DNA from: an uncultured Prevotella sp.
GTDB lineage: Bacteria; Bacteroidota; Bacteroidia; Bacteroidales; Bacteroidaceae
Reading direction: 5' to 3'
Length of the DNA: 64,000 bases
Assembly (NCBI GenBank): GCA_946405145.1
Contig: CAMJGE010000002.1
Coordinates: 124,001-188,000, forward strand
The notes under the pieces are model-generated. The model was not told the DNA's origin and did no database searches. It was given only the letters and a program-made list of their open reading frames with translations. This document shows positions 9,311 through 19,742 of this stretch, in pieces. Each line of letters starts with the position of its first letter. Positions within the stretch are counted from its first letter, which is position 1. A program made the position numbers and the translations under genes.

Positions 9311-10627
9311 ATGTCCTGTTGCTTTTTCAGATAACAGCACTTCAAATTGGTCTGATTTAATGTAACCGATTGCCCTTTTATTGAGATTCGTGGCAGTTAA
9401 GTAACCCATTCTCACCAATTCCTGCAAATCTGTCCTTGCGGATTTTGGTGAAATATCAAACTGTGTTGCTAACTCTTTGGGGGTAAACAATACACGTTTG
9501 TTATCAGATAGTGCCTGAAGTACATACCTTTGACGTTCGTTAATATAAGATATTCCCTCAAAACGGTAAAGATTCTGTTGCTCATCAATCTTTCGCTGTA
9601 AATACTTTTTTAGCTCTTCAAAAGCCTTTTTCATGACCTCCAAGTGATATTGGATAAAGTATGAAAGGTCATTATTATCATGCTCTGTATAAAGGAATGC
9701 CTTCTCGTAAGCCTTTTTGTTAGTATAGATGATTCTGGATATGGAAAGATATTCTGTTAACCAATACCCTTTCTTAATCATATACCAATAAAATAACGAC
9801 CTTGCAGTTCTACCATTTCCATCTACAAAAGGGTGTATATAGGCCAATACAAAGTGAATGATGATAGCTTTGATAATAGGATGAATAAAGTTGTCACCAT
9901 TTTCGTTATTTGCGAAGTCACACAAGTCTTGAATCATCTTATCTATCTCTTTGTAGGTCGGTGGTGTATGAGCCACGAATCCCGTTATACCATCAACCAC
10001 AAGAATATCATCATTCTTTCGAAACACCCCCTCATCCTCCACATTGTCAAGTGTTTTGTTAGCAATGGAACGATGGATGGAGAGAAGACTTTCAACAGAG
10101 AAATCCTTATCTGAGTCTTTTGATATTTGGTTGATAGTCTCATAATTATTGGCTATCATTTGCTGACTCTTATTGATAGGCTTCAGTTTCTTCCGCAACA
10201 TATCCTTTGCTATCCTACGTGTAGTGGAGGCACCCTCCATCTGGCTAGATGCGATAGCTTCCTCCATGATTGAGCTAATCAGATAATAGCTTTTGTCAGT
10301 AGCAGGGATAATACTTTTAGTACCAAGGCTACCTCCAAGATTCATATCAAAATCATGTAGTAAAGCGAGCATGTTTTGTGTGATTGTGAAGTGGAAGACA
10401 CAATTACCAAACTGAATGTCTTGGGCTTTTAGCCTACGTTGAATTTTCACAGCCTGCCATAGCACCAGCTTGTCCATAGCCTTTGGAGCCATGTATTTCA
10501 CCTTATCCCAATACAAATACTCGCTTTCAATCTTCTGGAACAGCGGTGCCAATTCTTGATTAGACAGCATCTGTATGGCGTCCACCATTTTATCAGGATT
10601 AATAACTGGAACTGATTCTACTTTCAT
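9308..10627 (-). CDS. Fic family protein with C-terminal HTH
   Basis: HPFVDGNGRTARSLFYW Fic motif, N-terminal Fic/DOC region, C-terminal winged-helix-like segment. Start set at MKVESVPVINPDK; longer ORF to 10669. Confidence 0.93.
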   Translation of the reverse strand: MKVESVPVINPDKMVDAIQMLSNQELAPLFQKIESEYLYWDKVKYMAPKAMDKLVLWQAVKIQRRLKAQDIQFGNCVFHFTITQNMLALLHDFDMNLGGSLGTKSIIPATDKSYYLISSIMEEAIASSQMEGASTTRRIAKDMLRKKLKPINKSQQMIANNYETINQISKDSDKDFSVESLLSIHRSIANKTLDNVEDEGVFRKNDDILVVDGITGFVAHTPPTYKEIDKMIQDLCDFANNENGDNFIHPIIKAIIIHFVLAYIHPFVDGNGRTARSLFYWYMIKKGYWLTEYLSISRIIYTNKKAYEKAFLYTEHDNNDLSYFIQYHLEVMKKAFEELKKYLQRKIDEQQNLYRFEGISYINERQRYVLQALSDNKRVLFTPKELATQFDISPKSARTDLQELVRMGYLTATNLNKRAIGYIKSDQFEVLLSEKATGH

Positions 10628-10674
10628 TGTCTTACTATATGAATTTGTGTGCAAAGATACAATAATCATTTTAA

Positions 10675-10717
10675 AATTAGGGGAAATTCCCCCAAAATTT
10701 CCCCTAATTTCCCATTT
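10675..10717. repeat. Palindromic direct repeat, copy 2, upstream of fic
   Basis: aattaggggaaattcccccaaaatttcccctaatttcccattt; inner inverted symmetry TTAGGGGAAATT/AATTTCCCCTAA. Confidence 0.8.
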
Positions 10718-10815
10718 TTAACATTAAAGGTCCTACAAAACCTCGTATTTGAGCGAAGTATCTTCGACGGTAGTCAATGATACGCATAAGCGAGGAAAAA
10801 AGCTAAAGGAAATAA

Positions 10816-10891
10816 ATATCCCCCCGACTCAGTTCACATAAGCGCTCGATCTTTGATCGCTTGCTTCGGCAAGAACTAAATCGGGGGATAT
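10816..10891. repeat. Hairpin repeat, copy 1, with an extra nested stem
   Basis: atatccccccgactcagttcacataag...gaactaaatcgggggatat; related to 15396..15439. Confidence 0.7.
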
Positions 10892-10941
10892 CACATATAT
10901 ACTCACGGCATGAAGCCTTTACTCTTTAGCCATCTTACATC

Positions 10942-11733
10942 TTATCCTGCCTTATAAAGGCAATATCTCTGAAACTTCATCACTTCCTCCACCCCATCAC
11001 TCAATGTCCTGATAGCCGAAGGCAGATGAATATTGTCATTACCATCTTCTTCCGATGACACGAGCACATCTCCTTGCCCATTTTCCGAGAAATGCTCATA
11101 TTGTGAGAAATACTTATAATAGTGGTACAATCGCGTTGCCACCTCTTTAACATCTGGCATTTTGATCAAGAAGTCTGTCAAATCTTTAGTCCCAATGCTC
11201 TTCGCTTTCGAAAAACCATCCTTTTTAAGTTGTTCTTTCGATTGCTTCTTTATCACAATATCTTTTTTATCCTCATCAAATTCAATCAATTGCGGGAAAT
11301 TATCTTCCATCGTCAACTCCCATATATGGTCTATAAAGGCATCGTGAAAATCCATCCCGGTGCTTTTAACCTGATCTTTGTACACCTCACGTCGTTCTAA
11401 CATTGAATTGGCATATTCAATCGTCCTCAAATCAAGCTCCTCGTATGCCTGTTCCTTGTCCACTCTCTGAATAAATAAAGCGAACAAGCAATCAGTAAAG
11501 CAACATCGCAAGATGATTCCAATCGGTAACTGAAAAAAAGAAATCCTTCCCTTTTTAAGAGCTTGTACAGTTAAAAGCAAAGCAGAGTACAGGTTTGAGT
11601 AGATACGGTATAACAAAAGTAACACCACCTTATCTACACGTTCTAGTTCCCCCTGCGGTTGCTCCTTCCCATAACTTTGAATCCGCTTCAGCAAGGCAAG
11701 TTCTTCTGCATATAGATCCTTTATCTCTGTCAT
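10942..11733 (-). CDS. Hypothetical protein, likely partner of the SIR2-like gene
   Basis: 263-aa ORF, same strand and about 30 bp downstream of the SIR2-like gene; no family recognised. Confidence 0.7.
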   Translation of the reverse strand: MTEIKDLYAEELALLKRIQSYGKEQPQGELERVDKVVLLLLYRIYSNLYSALLLTVQALKKGRISFFQLPIGIILRCCFTDCLFALFIQRVDKEQAYEELDLRTIEYANSMLERREVYKDQVKSTGMDFHDAFIDHIWELTMEDNFPQLIEFDEDKKDIVIKKQSKEQLKKDGFSKAKSIGTKDLTDFLIKMPDVKEVATRLYHYYKYFSQYEHFSENGQGDVLVSSEEDGNDNIHLPSAIRTLSDGVEEVMKFQRYCLYKAG

Positions 11734-11763
11734 CTATATATTTACATTCCAAACCTATTTGCA

Positions 11764-14700
11764 CTAAATCTCTACGTCAAACGCCATCTTCACATCATTA
11801 AACATCTCATGGTCATCTACGACAAGTTTTTTCCATTCTCCTCTTTCTTTTATTAGATCTTTATCTCTCACATGGATGCTTCGCAACAGCAAGGACATAC
11901 AATATAGCACATCCGCTTTTGCATTAGCCGAAAAGCTACCATCATTAAGCCTGTTGCGAAGATATACCACTGAGTTTATCAAGTTTTGAGTCAACTCTAG
12001 CTTATGGTGCTTTCTCAAGTAACTAAGGAATTCTATATATTCATAGATATAGTCATTTTGCGATGTCCTAAGATATTGACATACATCCTCCACGACCCCA
12101 TCCATATCATGATCACGTAATGATAGAAACTTTAATGCATTCAATGCATCTGTTCGACGCTTACGGTCGCCACTGAACATCCTCAACTTCAATCCTTCAA
12201 TAAATGAGCCAATTGTCTGATCTGTTTTTTTTGAAGCAACCATCAATATAGCATTAATATTCGTAACCTCAAAGTCATTATCCAGTCCCTTCAGTTCGTC
12301 AGCCAATACATCAAGCTTGCTAACATCTACCAGCGACAAATTTACACGCCCTAATAGTTTATTAAAAATGGTAAGGAAATATCCTATATCTTGACTCTGC
12401 CCAAAATCATTATGATTCTCTTTCGATGTCAATTGTACCTTGTATAAACTCAAAAGCTGGATCACCTTATCAATGATATCGGGCATATATTTGTCCAATT
12501 CTCCAGCCACACAAATAAGGTTAATCAAACAGTCACGAACATTAAATAAGTCCTGACTGAATTGACGACCATCCAACTGATAGGTTTTCAATTTATTGAC
12601 TAGATGATCAACAGATGATTCTAATGAGCGGCTTTCTTTTTCCGAATTATAAGGAACAAACTGATAAGATCTAAGAACTACGTTACTATTATAATGCTCC
12701 GAACGCATCTCATAAATTGTATTTAAAAGATATTTATTAGACATTCCGTCTTTAATATATTTAGCAATAACCTTCAGGCGCAGTATCGTTTCTGACAGTT
12801 TATTGAAACTCGTGCTCTTCAAACCGTCTATAAGGATTTGAATCATCTCGTCTGTCAAGACAAAGCCTTTATAACCTCTAGAGGGATAACAAAGCTGAGA
12901 GTCCTGAATTCTTTCATTAATTCCAATAGGTGATAAAAAAATACTCGGCAGCACTTCTTTTATCGAATTTTCGTCCATGCACGCATAAAGAAGCTCCATA
13001 TGTTTTATCTGATACTCAGGGTTTGAGCTGTTGTAAAGTCTTAGGTATAACTTGAACAACTCAACAATCTGGCTTTGCTCAAGCTTAACGCTCATGAAAA
13101 CTAACGTCGGGATTACCGTTTGATAAATAATTCTGCTTAAATTGGGATCTTTCGACGTCTTCTCAACAGCCTCCTTACATGGCTTAATCCAGAGGGTATA
13201 GAACTTTACAGCTTCTTTTTTACTGATAAGGGCAAACATCTCTCGACTATACACATCGCGAATAATCCATCGACCTCCGTTCATCTTGAAGACAGTTGAA
13301 ACCACCATATCGGAGTCATATTTTTGCATGATCTTGATGGCTGCTATCACCTCATTGGTCATAATAGGTCTGCCAAATACCTGGAAAGGGAAGCCAACGC
13401 GATCTAATAAGAATAGCGTTCTATATGCGTTGACAAACTCTTTAAAGAATCCTCTGTCACCACTAGTCCACACGGTATTGACATCCTTTAACAAAAATCC
13501 ATGCTCATAATAGGTTCCACTTCTGAAAGGTTTAGTTTCAGCTTTTAGCCTTACCATGCTTAACACATGGATAAAATCTATCTCATTGTTATGCAATTCG
13601 ATGTTGGCAACGTCTATCTTTGGCACATAATAGCTCAATATCAGGTTGGCCAAATGTGAACATGAATTCAGAAAAGCCCTGTTTGAGTTATCCTTCAGTA
13701 GGGCAGAATTTACATTCTTCCTAATAATCTCTAACAGCATAGCACTTTTTTCTGTTTCACCAAGACTATTCAGTATATTTGCTCTCCAGAATAGACTTTG
13801 GTAATCAAGATCTGAGACATACCAATCAGTCAAGATATTCCTAACTTTGGCAAAGTCAAGTCGCATGATGTAATACTGGCAACGCTCATACATCAACCTT
13901 CCTTCCATGTCGCTTTCATGGTGCTCAAAATAATCAAGGAGTTCCCCCTCAAGAAATTCATAGTCATCCCACATCAGAGAAAGCCTGTACATAGTCAATA
14001 GTGACAATTTCAAAGATATGACCTTATCTACCGCAACTTTTCTCTCGCTATCATTAAGATCTTCTTGATCTTGATAACTTTTGATATCAAGATTCTTTAT
14101 AGCATCTAAATACCATATTGCATGATTAGGGCATGCAGAAATCGTCAAGCGCCAATCTATCTCATATAGGAAGTCAAGTAAATCTGTGTGATTAAGTGCA
14201 TTTACTTTTTCACCGAGATACGGAAACGCCTCCTCCATTTCCCTGAACTGATCATAATATATCTCTGGCAGATACAGCCATCCAGGATAATTCGCCCTAA
14301 TTTCCTTCATCAAAGGAATGGATTCCTTTAATGGGTTCTTCTCAAATACCCTATATGGCAGTTCGCCGTTCCACTCTTTCTGTGGTTTTAGGCTACGCTC
14401 CAAATATTCAAAGAAGAATGTCAGACCTTCATTGATACCCTTGACATCAGGTATATCTGCCATGTTCACATAATCAATGCCTCGCTTATAATTTAGCTTA
14501 ATATCAGCTTCATTCAGTTTTTCGTTATACGTAATAAGATATACAGGCGAACTTAGATTTCCCATTACATCTCTCAACCATCCCAACCAGCTTAAAAAGT
14601 TTGGATCTTCACCAGAGAAGCCTAACAGACAGAACACATTTTCAATTAATGCCTGCCTAACAGTATTTACAAACTCAGGATATTTTTGAGGATAGGTTCT

Positions 14701-15252
14701 GAAATCATCCTCCGTCATGATAAATGGACTGGCATCGGGGAAACTGCCATGAAGCTTAATGATTCTTGGAGCCGTTTTATATAAAAGAGTATTTTTATTA
14801 GTCACCACATTATAACTCCTATCTGTCATTTCTGCAGCCTTCTCAAGAAGCCTATCATAATTGGTGGTAAATACATCCCTCCATGGCAAGCGCATCATGG
14901 CCATATGCAAATCGCCAGGCTTCAACTCATCATCAGGTAACGAACTGGCTATCTGATGATCAAGTTCACTTCTCCCGTGACTCGCTTCTAATAGCGATGC
15001 AAGATGCATGGGCGTTGTAAAATCAAACCGCTTCTCTTCATCAGCATAAATCAGTTCCCAGAAAGAGCTAACCAGCGTGTTCCAACTCTTCATCTGAGCA
15101 TGAGGGTTCATCTTTTTAGCGTTAAGACTAAACCCTGCTCCCACCATCGCTGTTGCCATATTCTGTGACAGGTAACGACATATCCTATCCAACTTTACAC
15201 GTATACTGGATGGTAAAGCCTTTTCTAATAAATCAAAACGAGAATTGTCCAT
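11764..15252 (-). CDS. SIR2-like NADase-type defence protein with long helical C-terminus
   Basis: GAGFSLNA, WRDVFTTNYDRLLEKA, IIKLHGSFPD, CLLGFSGEDPNFLSWLGWLRD are SIR2-like family motifs; 1162 aa. Confidence 0.88.
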   Translation of the reverse strand: MDNSRFDLLEKALPSSIRVKLDRICRYLSQNMATAMVGAGFSLNAKKMNPHAQMKSWNTLVSSFWELIYADEEKRFDFTTPMHLASLLEASHGRSELDHQIASSLPDDELKPGDLHMAMMRLPWRDVFTTNYDRLLEKAAEMTDRSYNVVTNKNTLLYKTAPRIIKLHGSFPDASPFIMTEDDFRTYPQKYPEFVNTVRQALIENVFCLLGFSGEDPNFLSWLGWLRDVMGNLSSPVYLITYNEKLNEADIKLNYKRGIDYVNMADIPDVKGINEGLTFFFEYLERSLKPQKEWNGELPYRVFEKNPLKESIPLMKEIRANYPGWLYLPEIYYDQFREMEEAFPYLGEKVNALNHTDLLDFLYEIDWRLTISACPNHAIWYLDAIKNLDIKSYQDQEDLNDSERKVAVDKVISLKLSLLTMYRLSLMWDDYEFLEGELLDYFEHHESDMEGRLMYERCQYYIMRLDFAKVRNILTDWYVSDLDYQSLFWRANILNSLGETEKSAMLLEIIRKNVNSALLKDNSNRAFLNSCSHLANLILSYYVPKIDVANIELHNNEIDFIHVLSMVRLKAETKPFRSGTYYEHGFLLKDVNTVWTSGDRGFFKEFVNAYRTLFLLDRVGFPFQVFGRPIMTNEVIAAIKIMQKYDSDMVVSTVFKMNGGRWIIRDVYSREMFALISKKEAVKFYTLWIKPCKEAVEKTSKDPNLSRIIYQTVIPTLVFMSVKLEQSQIVELFKLYLRLYNSSNPEYQIKHMELLYACMDENSIKEVLPSIFLSPIGINERIQDSQLCYPSRGYKGFVLTDEMIQILIDGLKSTSFNKLSETILRLKVIAKYIKDGMSNKYLLNTIYEMRSEHYNSNVVLRSYQFVPYNSEKESRSLESSVDHLVNKLKTYQLDGRQFSQDLFNVRDCLINLICVAGELDKYMPDIIDKVIQLLSLYKVQLTSKENHNDFGQSQDIGYFLTIFNKLLGRVNLSLVDVSKLDVLADELKGLDNDFEVTNINAILMVASKKTDQTIGSFIEGLKLRMFSGDRKRRTDALNALKFLSLRDHDMDGVVEDVCQYLRTSQNDYIYEYIEFLSYLRKHHKLELTQNLINSVVYLRNRLNDGSFSANAKADVLYCMSLLLRSIHVRDKDLIKERGEWKKLVVDDHEMFNDVKMAFDVEI

Positions 15253-15395
15253 AATAATAGTAATATTTTCATTCCACCTTCATCTATGACCGCAAAGATA
15301 AGAAAAATTTCCGAACAATACAAACTTTTTTGAACAAAAAAGTGTAAACATTCGAGGATGATTATATAGAGGCATTATCAACTACCCTAAAACGA

Positions 15396-15439
15396 ATATC
15401 CCCCGATTCAGTTCACATTAGAACCAAATCGGGGGATAT
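15396..15439. repeat. Hairpin repeat, copy 2, terminator-like on minus strand
   Basis: ATATCCCCCGATT...AATCGGGGGATAT, 13-bp perfect stem. Confidence 0.75.
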
Positions 15440-15472
15440 CCTCATCCATCATATATCCTACATCATACTTCT

Positions 15473-15877
15473 TTATGTTAATGTTCGGGATATAACAGAA
15501 AAAAGAATAAGAGCTACGACAAGAATGATCATTGCCCCTGTGAGTATCATCATAAAATTAAAAACTCGTTTGTTGAAGTTTGGCTTATTTAAGGAATATC
15601 CCAGTCCCATAATAAGAAAGATCAATGCTATAAAAAGCATAATGAAATTATACCACCCTGGTACACCTGAATCGCTAATCAAGTTTTTGAGGGGATCAGC
15701 AATCAAAGACGAGGATATACCCAAATATAGGGTTGCAATTATAGCATGAAAAGATTTGGGGGGATTTTCCTCTTCCTTTCTGACAGGTTCCTTCTCTATC
15801 GGAGATTCACTTTTCACAGTAATGTTAACATTTAAATCAACATTCCCTTTATGAGTATGTTCTACATAAAAATGCAT
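15473..15877 (-). CDS. Small membrane protein
   Basis: 134 aa with about three hydrophobic helices. Confidence 0.55.
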   Translation of the reverse strand: MHFYVEHTHKGNVDLNVNITVKSESPIEKEPVRKEEENPPKSFHAIIATLYLGISSSLIADPLKNLISDSGVPGWYNFIMLFIALIFLIMGLGYSLNKPNFNKRVFNFMMILTGAMIILVVALILFSVISRTLT

Positions 15878-15939
15878 AGTTTTTATTTATTCAATAATAA
15901 CAATTCCATAACTCGATTGTCAGTAGTTTATGATATGTG

Positions 15940-17727
15940 TCATCGCAATAGCTCTATATTCCAAATATCATTCACGACACCCTCTAGCCTCCTCTGTCTT
16001 GTACTCAAGAAATCATAAGGTTTTGTAATACCTTCACAACCTCTCATCTCTGGCAAATAGTCGTGTTCATATAACCACATAACCCTTTTTACCATATCTT
16101 CCGGAAGGTTTTCCACATCCCACCTGCGACATAAACAGTAGTTTGTTAGAGACCAACAGGTTGTATTTAATGGACTAACCTCTCTTTGATTCCATTCCTC
16201 TTCCGTAAATATTTGGGTAAGTACAAATGAATTCTGCTTCCGAGATCTCAGCAAGGATGAGAAGTCAAGTTCACTATCTATATGTTTCCATATCCTAGCC
16301 AGAGCATAATGTGAATACCCTTGCGAAAGATTGATATTCACGGGCAGCATCGCAACACCTTCAGAGGAATTTCGTAAATCAAAATACAGATTCTGAATCA
16401 ATTCAGACATTGAGTTGTTCCTTATTGTTTTGACCAGTTCGAATATTCTCCTTCTGATGGTGGCTTGATTTACAGACTTCCCCAAGAAAGAACGTCTGTT
16501 GATATATAAATCGATATATGTATTTACAGCCCGCATCTTATCATATATCACATCAGAAGCATCAGTAGCCACGATAGGAGCTAACATCAGAGGCATCATC
16601 AGTGAATCCGCCATAGGATAGCAGGCTGTGATATAGAACTCATCCGACTTCACTTCCTCTCCACCTTGGTTCAGCTGCAAAATGTCCATATACTGCGTAG
16701 AGAAAAACTCGAAATCACCCTTCACAAAAAAGTAATAATCCTCTGATTTGCTCAGGTGCAGCTTCTTCTGATTGTTCTTAAACCATGTCTGGAAGCGCGA
16801 GCCTATCATTTCAAAATCCTCCATTTCGTCACTACTTTGTGCTTTCTTGAAAGTCTCTGCATACTTGCTCCTGAACCATGCCCTGAAAAAGGCCATGTCC
16901 CCATCGTTTCCACCTACGAACTTGATTTCCGACACTCGCTTTTTCCAGAACACATTCATCTCTTCACGTTTGTCTTCGTCTGTAATCTTTGCCAAGATAT
17001 GAGCTTTCAATATTTCTGTCGGATTTAAACTTAGACCTCGATCATTCATTGTCTCAAAAATGGTATAGGCATTGTCTTTATCAAATGCTTTGATTTCTAC
17101 AAGCACTACTTTATAAAGCAACCATTCAATGAAAAGGGGTAATATATTCCTTTCTTGGATATTTTGTGGAAAAAGATGGAGAATGTCATCATATCCGCTG
17201 ACCAAATTGATATTCGATTCTCTGTCGTCTTCACTGTCTTCTGGGAAACTCATATCTATACCATGGATATTCCCGTCGTAGAGCATCTGCAGCACGAGCT
17301 TTCTTTTCGGGACATCCATCACGAAAGTTTTTTTACCGCCCCTCTTGACAAAGATAAAGTCATCCATATTAATGTAGTCTTCATCATCCATCATCCCATA
17401 TTCGACCTGTTTGTGTTGTAAGTAGATGAAGAGCAATGTAAATGATGTCAGTCGTTGTTGACCGTCCACCACCGACATACTCCCCTCGTCCTGACACAGC
17501 ACGACAGGTCCCATATAATAGCAGTCGTATCTGTCTACATTTTCCTGGGTATCCCCCAGTCTATAGCAGTTTAAAAAACTTGACGTCAAGTCACTGACCA
17601 GAGCGTCAATCTGGTCGCGTTTCCAGCGGTAGTCACGTTGGAATACATCAATCTTATACCTATTGCCCGTAAAAACCTGATATAGTGTTTTATGCTGGGC
17701 CACTATATTGTTTGCTATATGTGACAT
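15940..17727 (-). CDS. DUF262 (GmrS-like) protein with DUF1524-like C-terminus
   Basis: YKIDVFQRDYRWKRDQIDALVSDL, SVVDGQQRLTSFTLL. Confidence 0.88.
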   Translation of the reverse strand: MSHIANNIVAQHKTLYQVFTGNRYKIDVFQRDYRWKRDQIDALVSDLTSSFLNCYRLGDTQENVDRYDCYYMGPVVLCQDEGSMSVVDGQQRLTSFTLLFIYLQHKQVEYGMMDDEDYINMDDFIFVKRGGKKTFVMDVPKRKLVLQMLYDGNIHGIDMSFPEDSEDDRESNINLVSGYDDILHLFPQNIQERNILPLFIEWLLYKVVLVEIKAFDKDNAYTIFETMNDRGLSLNPTEILKAHILAKITDEDKREEMNVFWKKRVSEIKFVGGNDGDMAFFRAWFRSKYAETFKKAQSSDEMEDFEMIGSRFQTWFKNNQKKLHLSKSEDYYFFVKGDFEFFSTQYMDILQLNQGGEEVKSDEFYITACYPMADSLMMPLMLAPIVATDASDVIYDKMRAVNTYIDLYINRRSFLGKSVNQATIRRRIFELVKTIRNNSMSELIQNLYFDLRNSSEGVAMLPVNINLSQGYSHYALARIWKHIDSELDFSSLLRSRKQNSFVLTQIFTEEEWNQREVSPLNTTCWSLTNYCLCRRWDVENLPEDMVKRVMWLYEHDYLPEMRGCEGITKPYDFLSTRQRRLEGVVNDIWNIELLR

Positions 17728-17728
17728 A

Positions 17729-18565
17729 TCAGTTCAGCTCTTTAATGATCATACTTTGGATTCGGTAAGCGTGTTCATACACTTCCATATTTTGTATGGT
17801 AGGGTCAAGTTCACCATGAAATATCTGGCACCGTAATTTATACATCAATTGTATCAGTACCTGTGCAAGTTTGTCATCATCATCTATGAAGTAGGTCTTT
17901 TCCTCTTTACCATACATTTTGCTATGAGGTGGCTTGCTCTCAACGCCCTTTCTCATCACAGGTTTCACAATAGCGTCCGTCGGTGCCTTGATATCAACAG
18001 CTTTAAAGGCCTGTTTCAGTCGCATTTTAATGGTTTCAGAGAACTGCGCGAAATCAGGATGAGCTTCTAAATCTTCCATTTCCCATTTGTTGAAAGTGGC
18101 GTTGAATTTTATAGGCCCAGCACCTTTCTCATTAACTTTAATTTCATAGTCAAATCCACTACCACTGGCTTTTACTTTTCTTTCTATCTTATAACTTACC
18201 GAATAAAAATCACCCTGATCCACGGGGTGACTATCATCGTAGATAGTTATGGTTGAGAATGAGATTGGATGTGTCGCGTTAGGTATCGGATGGCGAAGTA
18301 ATGCCAAATGCAAATCCACCATTTCCTGCTGAAAACGCAGATCCTCTCTTGTGTTCCCACGAAGATATGCAAGGATTTTGTTCTTGTAAGTATTTTCATT
18401 CTTACAAATATAGTTTATACATTCCCTGTCTGTGCCGTTATTAGTCTCTGGGGCTATGTCACGGTTATACCAGGCGTTGAATGGTATCCACGCCTTAACG
18501 AAAAGGGTATAGAAGTCCTCCCTCGCCTTTTCAAGCCATCTGTCTATATGTAAATTATATGGCAT
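17729..18565 (-). CDS. HEPN/Apea-like protein, partner of the DUF262 gene
   Basis: C-terminal YKLRCQIFHGELDPT matches HEPN R-x4-H; 1-bp gap to the DUF262 ORF. Confidence 0.6.
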   Translation of the reverse strand: MPYNLHIDRWLEKAREDFYTLFVKAWIPFNAWYNRDIAPETNNGTDRECINYICKNENTYKNKILAYLRGNTREDLRFQQEMVDLHLALLRHPIPNATHPISFSTITIYDDSHPVDQGDFYSVSYKIERKVKASGSGFDYEIKVNEKGAGPIKFNATFNKWEMEDLEAHPDFAQFSETIKMRLKQAFKAVDIKAPTDAIVKPVMRKGVESKPPHSKMYGKEEKTYFIDDDDKLAQVLIQLMYKLRCQIFHGELDPTIQNMEVYEHAYRIQSMIIKELN

Positions 18566-18589
18566 AATAATACTGTATCATCAATCCTG

Positions 18590-18823
18590 TTACTCATGCT
18601 GAATAAAAAACAACTCCTCGAGCTCATGGTAGCTTAAATTCTTCTTCTCGATCCTGAGTCCGTTCCCGAACACCAGCTTCACATACTTGACACACGATGT
18701 CCTCTTCGGGCCTTCAGATTTCTTCTCTTCTGCCTCGGGCTCTGGCTTGGGCTCTTCGTCGCGTCCCACGATCTCAACCGGAACAATCCGCTTCTTACGA
18801 TCCCGGAACCACTTGTTAAACAC
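18590..18823 (-). pseudogene. IS66 TnpA-like fragment
   Basis: upstream frame reads FCIQQGVPYQVFNKWFRDRKK; C-terminal VKLVFGNGLRIEKKNLSYHELEELF resembles IS66 ORF1. Confidence 0.45.
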
Positions 18824-19143
18824 CTGATAGGGTACACCCTGCTGTATGCAGAAGGTTTAGCTCGACGGCCAAAGGGAAAGTCAATTGCTCTATCGAAACT
18901 CCCTTCGGTTCACCTTCTAATTTGTAGAGAAACCAAAGCTTTTCACAATCTTCACTACTGCACATAATCTCAAAAAAAAGCTTGTGCAAAAGTAGTCATT
19001 AGCCTGGAGCTACACAAGATGTGAAAATTGGACGCTTACCAATAAACACCGGCAAACGCAACACCGCCAATGAGGATGATAGCAAGGATGTACAACCATA
19101 GTTGGGTCTTAACTGGCAACTTCAACTTTTCCACAAATCTATG

Positions 19144-19733
19144 TCACCGCCTTGGATAAATTGCTCGTATATGCTCTTGATTCTCGGAAGCGATATGGCT
19201 CTTTTTGAATTCTTTAAATCCTTCCTCGTTTAAGAAAGGCATCAACTCCGCATAGTCTGTTTCTTTATATACGGTACTACTCTCCACTCTCGTTCATCAT
19301 AGAAGCGATAGCTTTTGAATCTCTTGTGTTTCGTAATCAAAGGAGCCTGAACAAACTTCATCTGTGCAAACAGATACATAACAGCACCAAACCGTGATTG
19401 AATGTCATTCTTTAAAGCATCATCCAATAGCAGGTTTAGCATCTTCAAACCACGTGATCCTAAACTGCAATAGGTTACAGGTGAGAAGCCGGCTTTCACG
19501 CCCCAGTTCTGCTTAAACCCTATACAGTAGTTACCATATGCCCATTTGTTATTCCCTACTTCTGAGAATGGACAATCGCTTACGCTTAACATCGAGAAAG
19601 CAATTGGCTTAAATCCGAATTCCGGTACTATTTTTTCAAGGCTGTACGAGTATCTCAGTTCTTTCGACTCCAAGATTGCATAGAATCCGACCTCATTGGT
19701 TTGATGCCATAATATATTTGAAGTAAGTCCCAT
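19144..19733 (-). pseudogene. AbiGi-like protein (PF10899-type), C-terminus frameshifted
   Basis: 19242..19733 encodes YGNYCIGFKQNWG...FYDEREWRVVPY; a 1-nt shift near 19260 restores KETDYAELMPFLNEEGFKEFKKSHIASENQEHIRAIYPRR*. Confidence 0.6.
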
Positions 19734-19742
19734 AATCTTTGT

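Noticed and set aside
8826-9311. 161-aa + strand ORF
   Set aside because: Runs across dispersed repeats and the antisense of the GIY-YIG remnant
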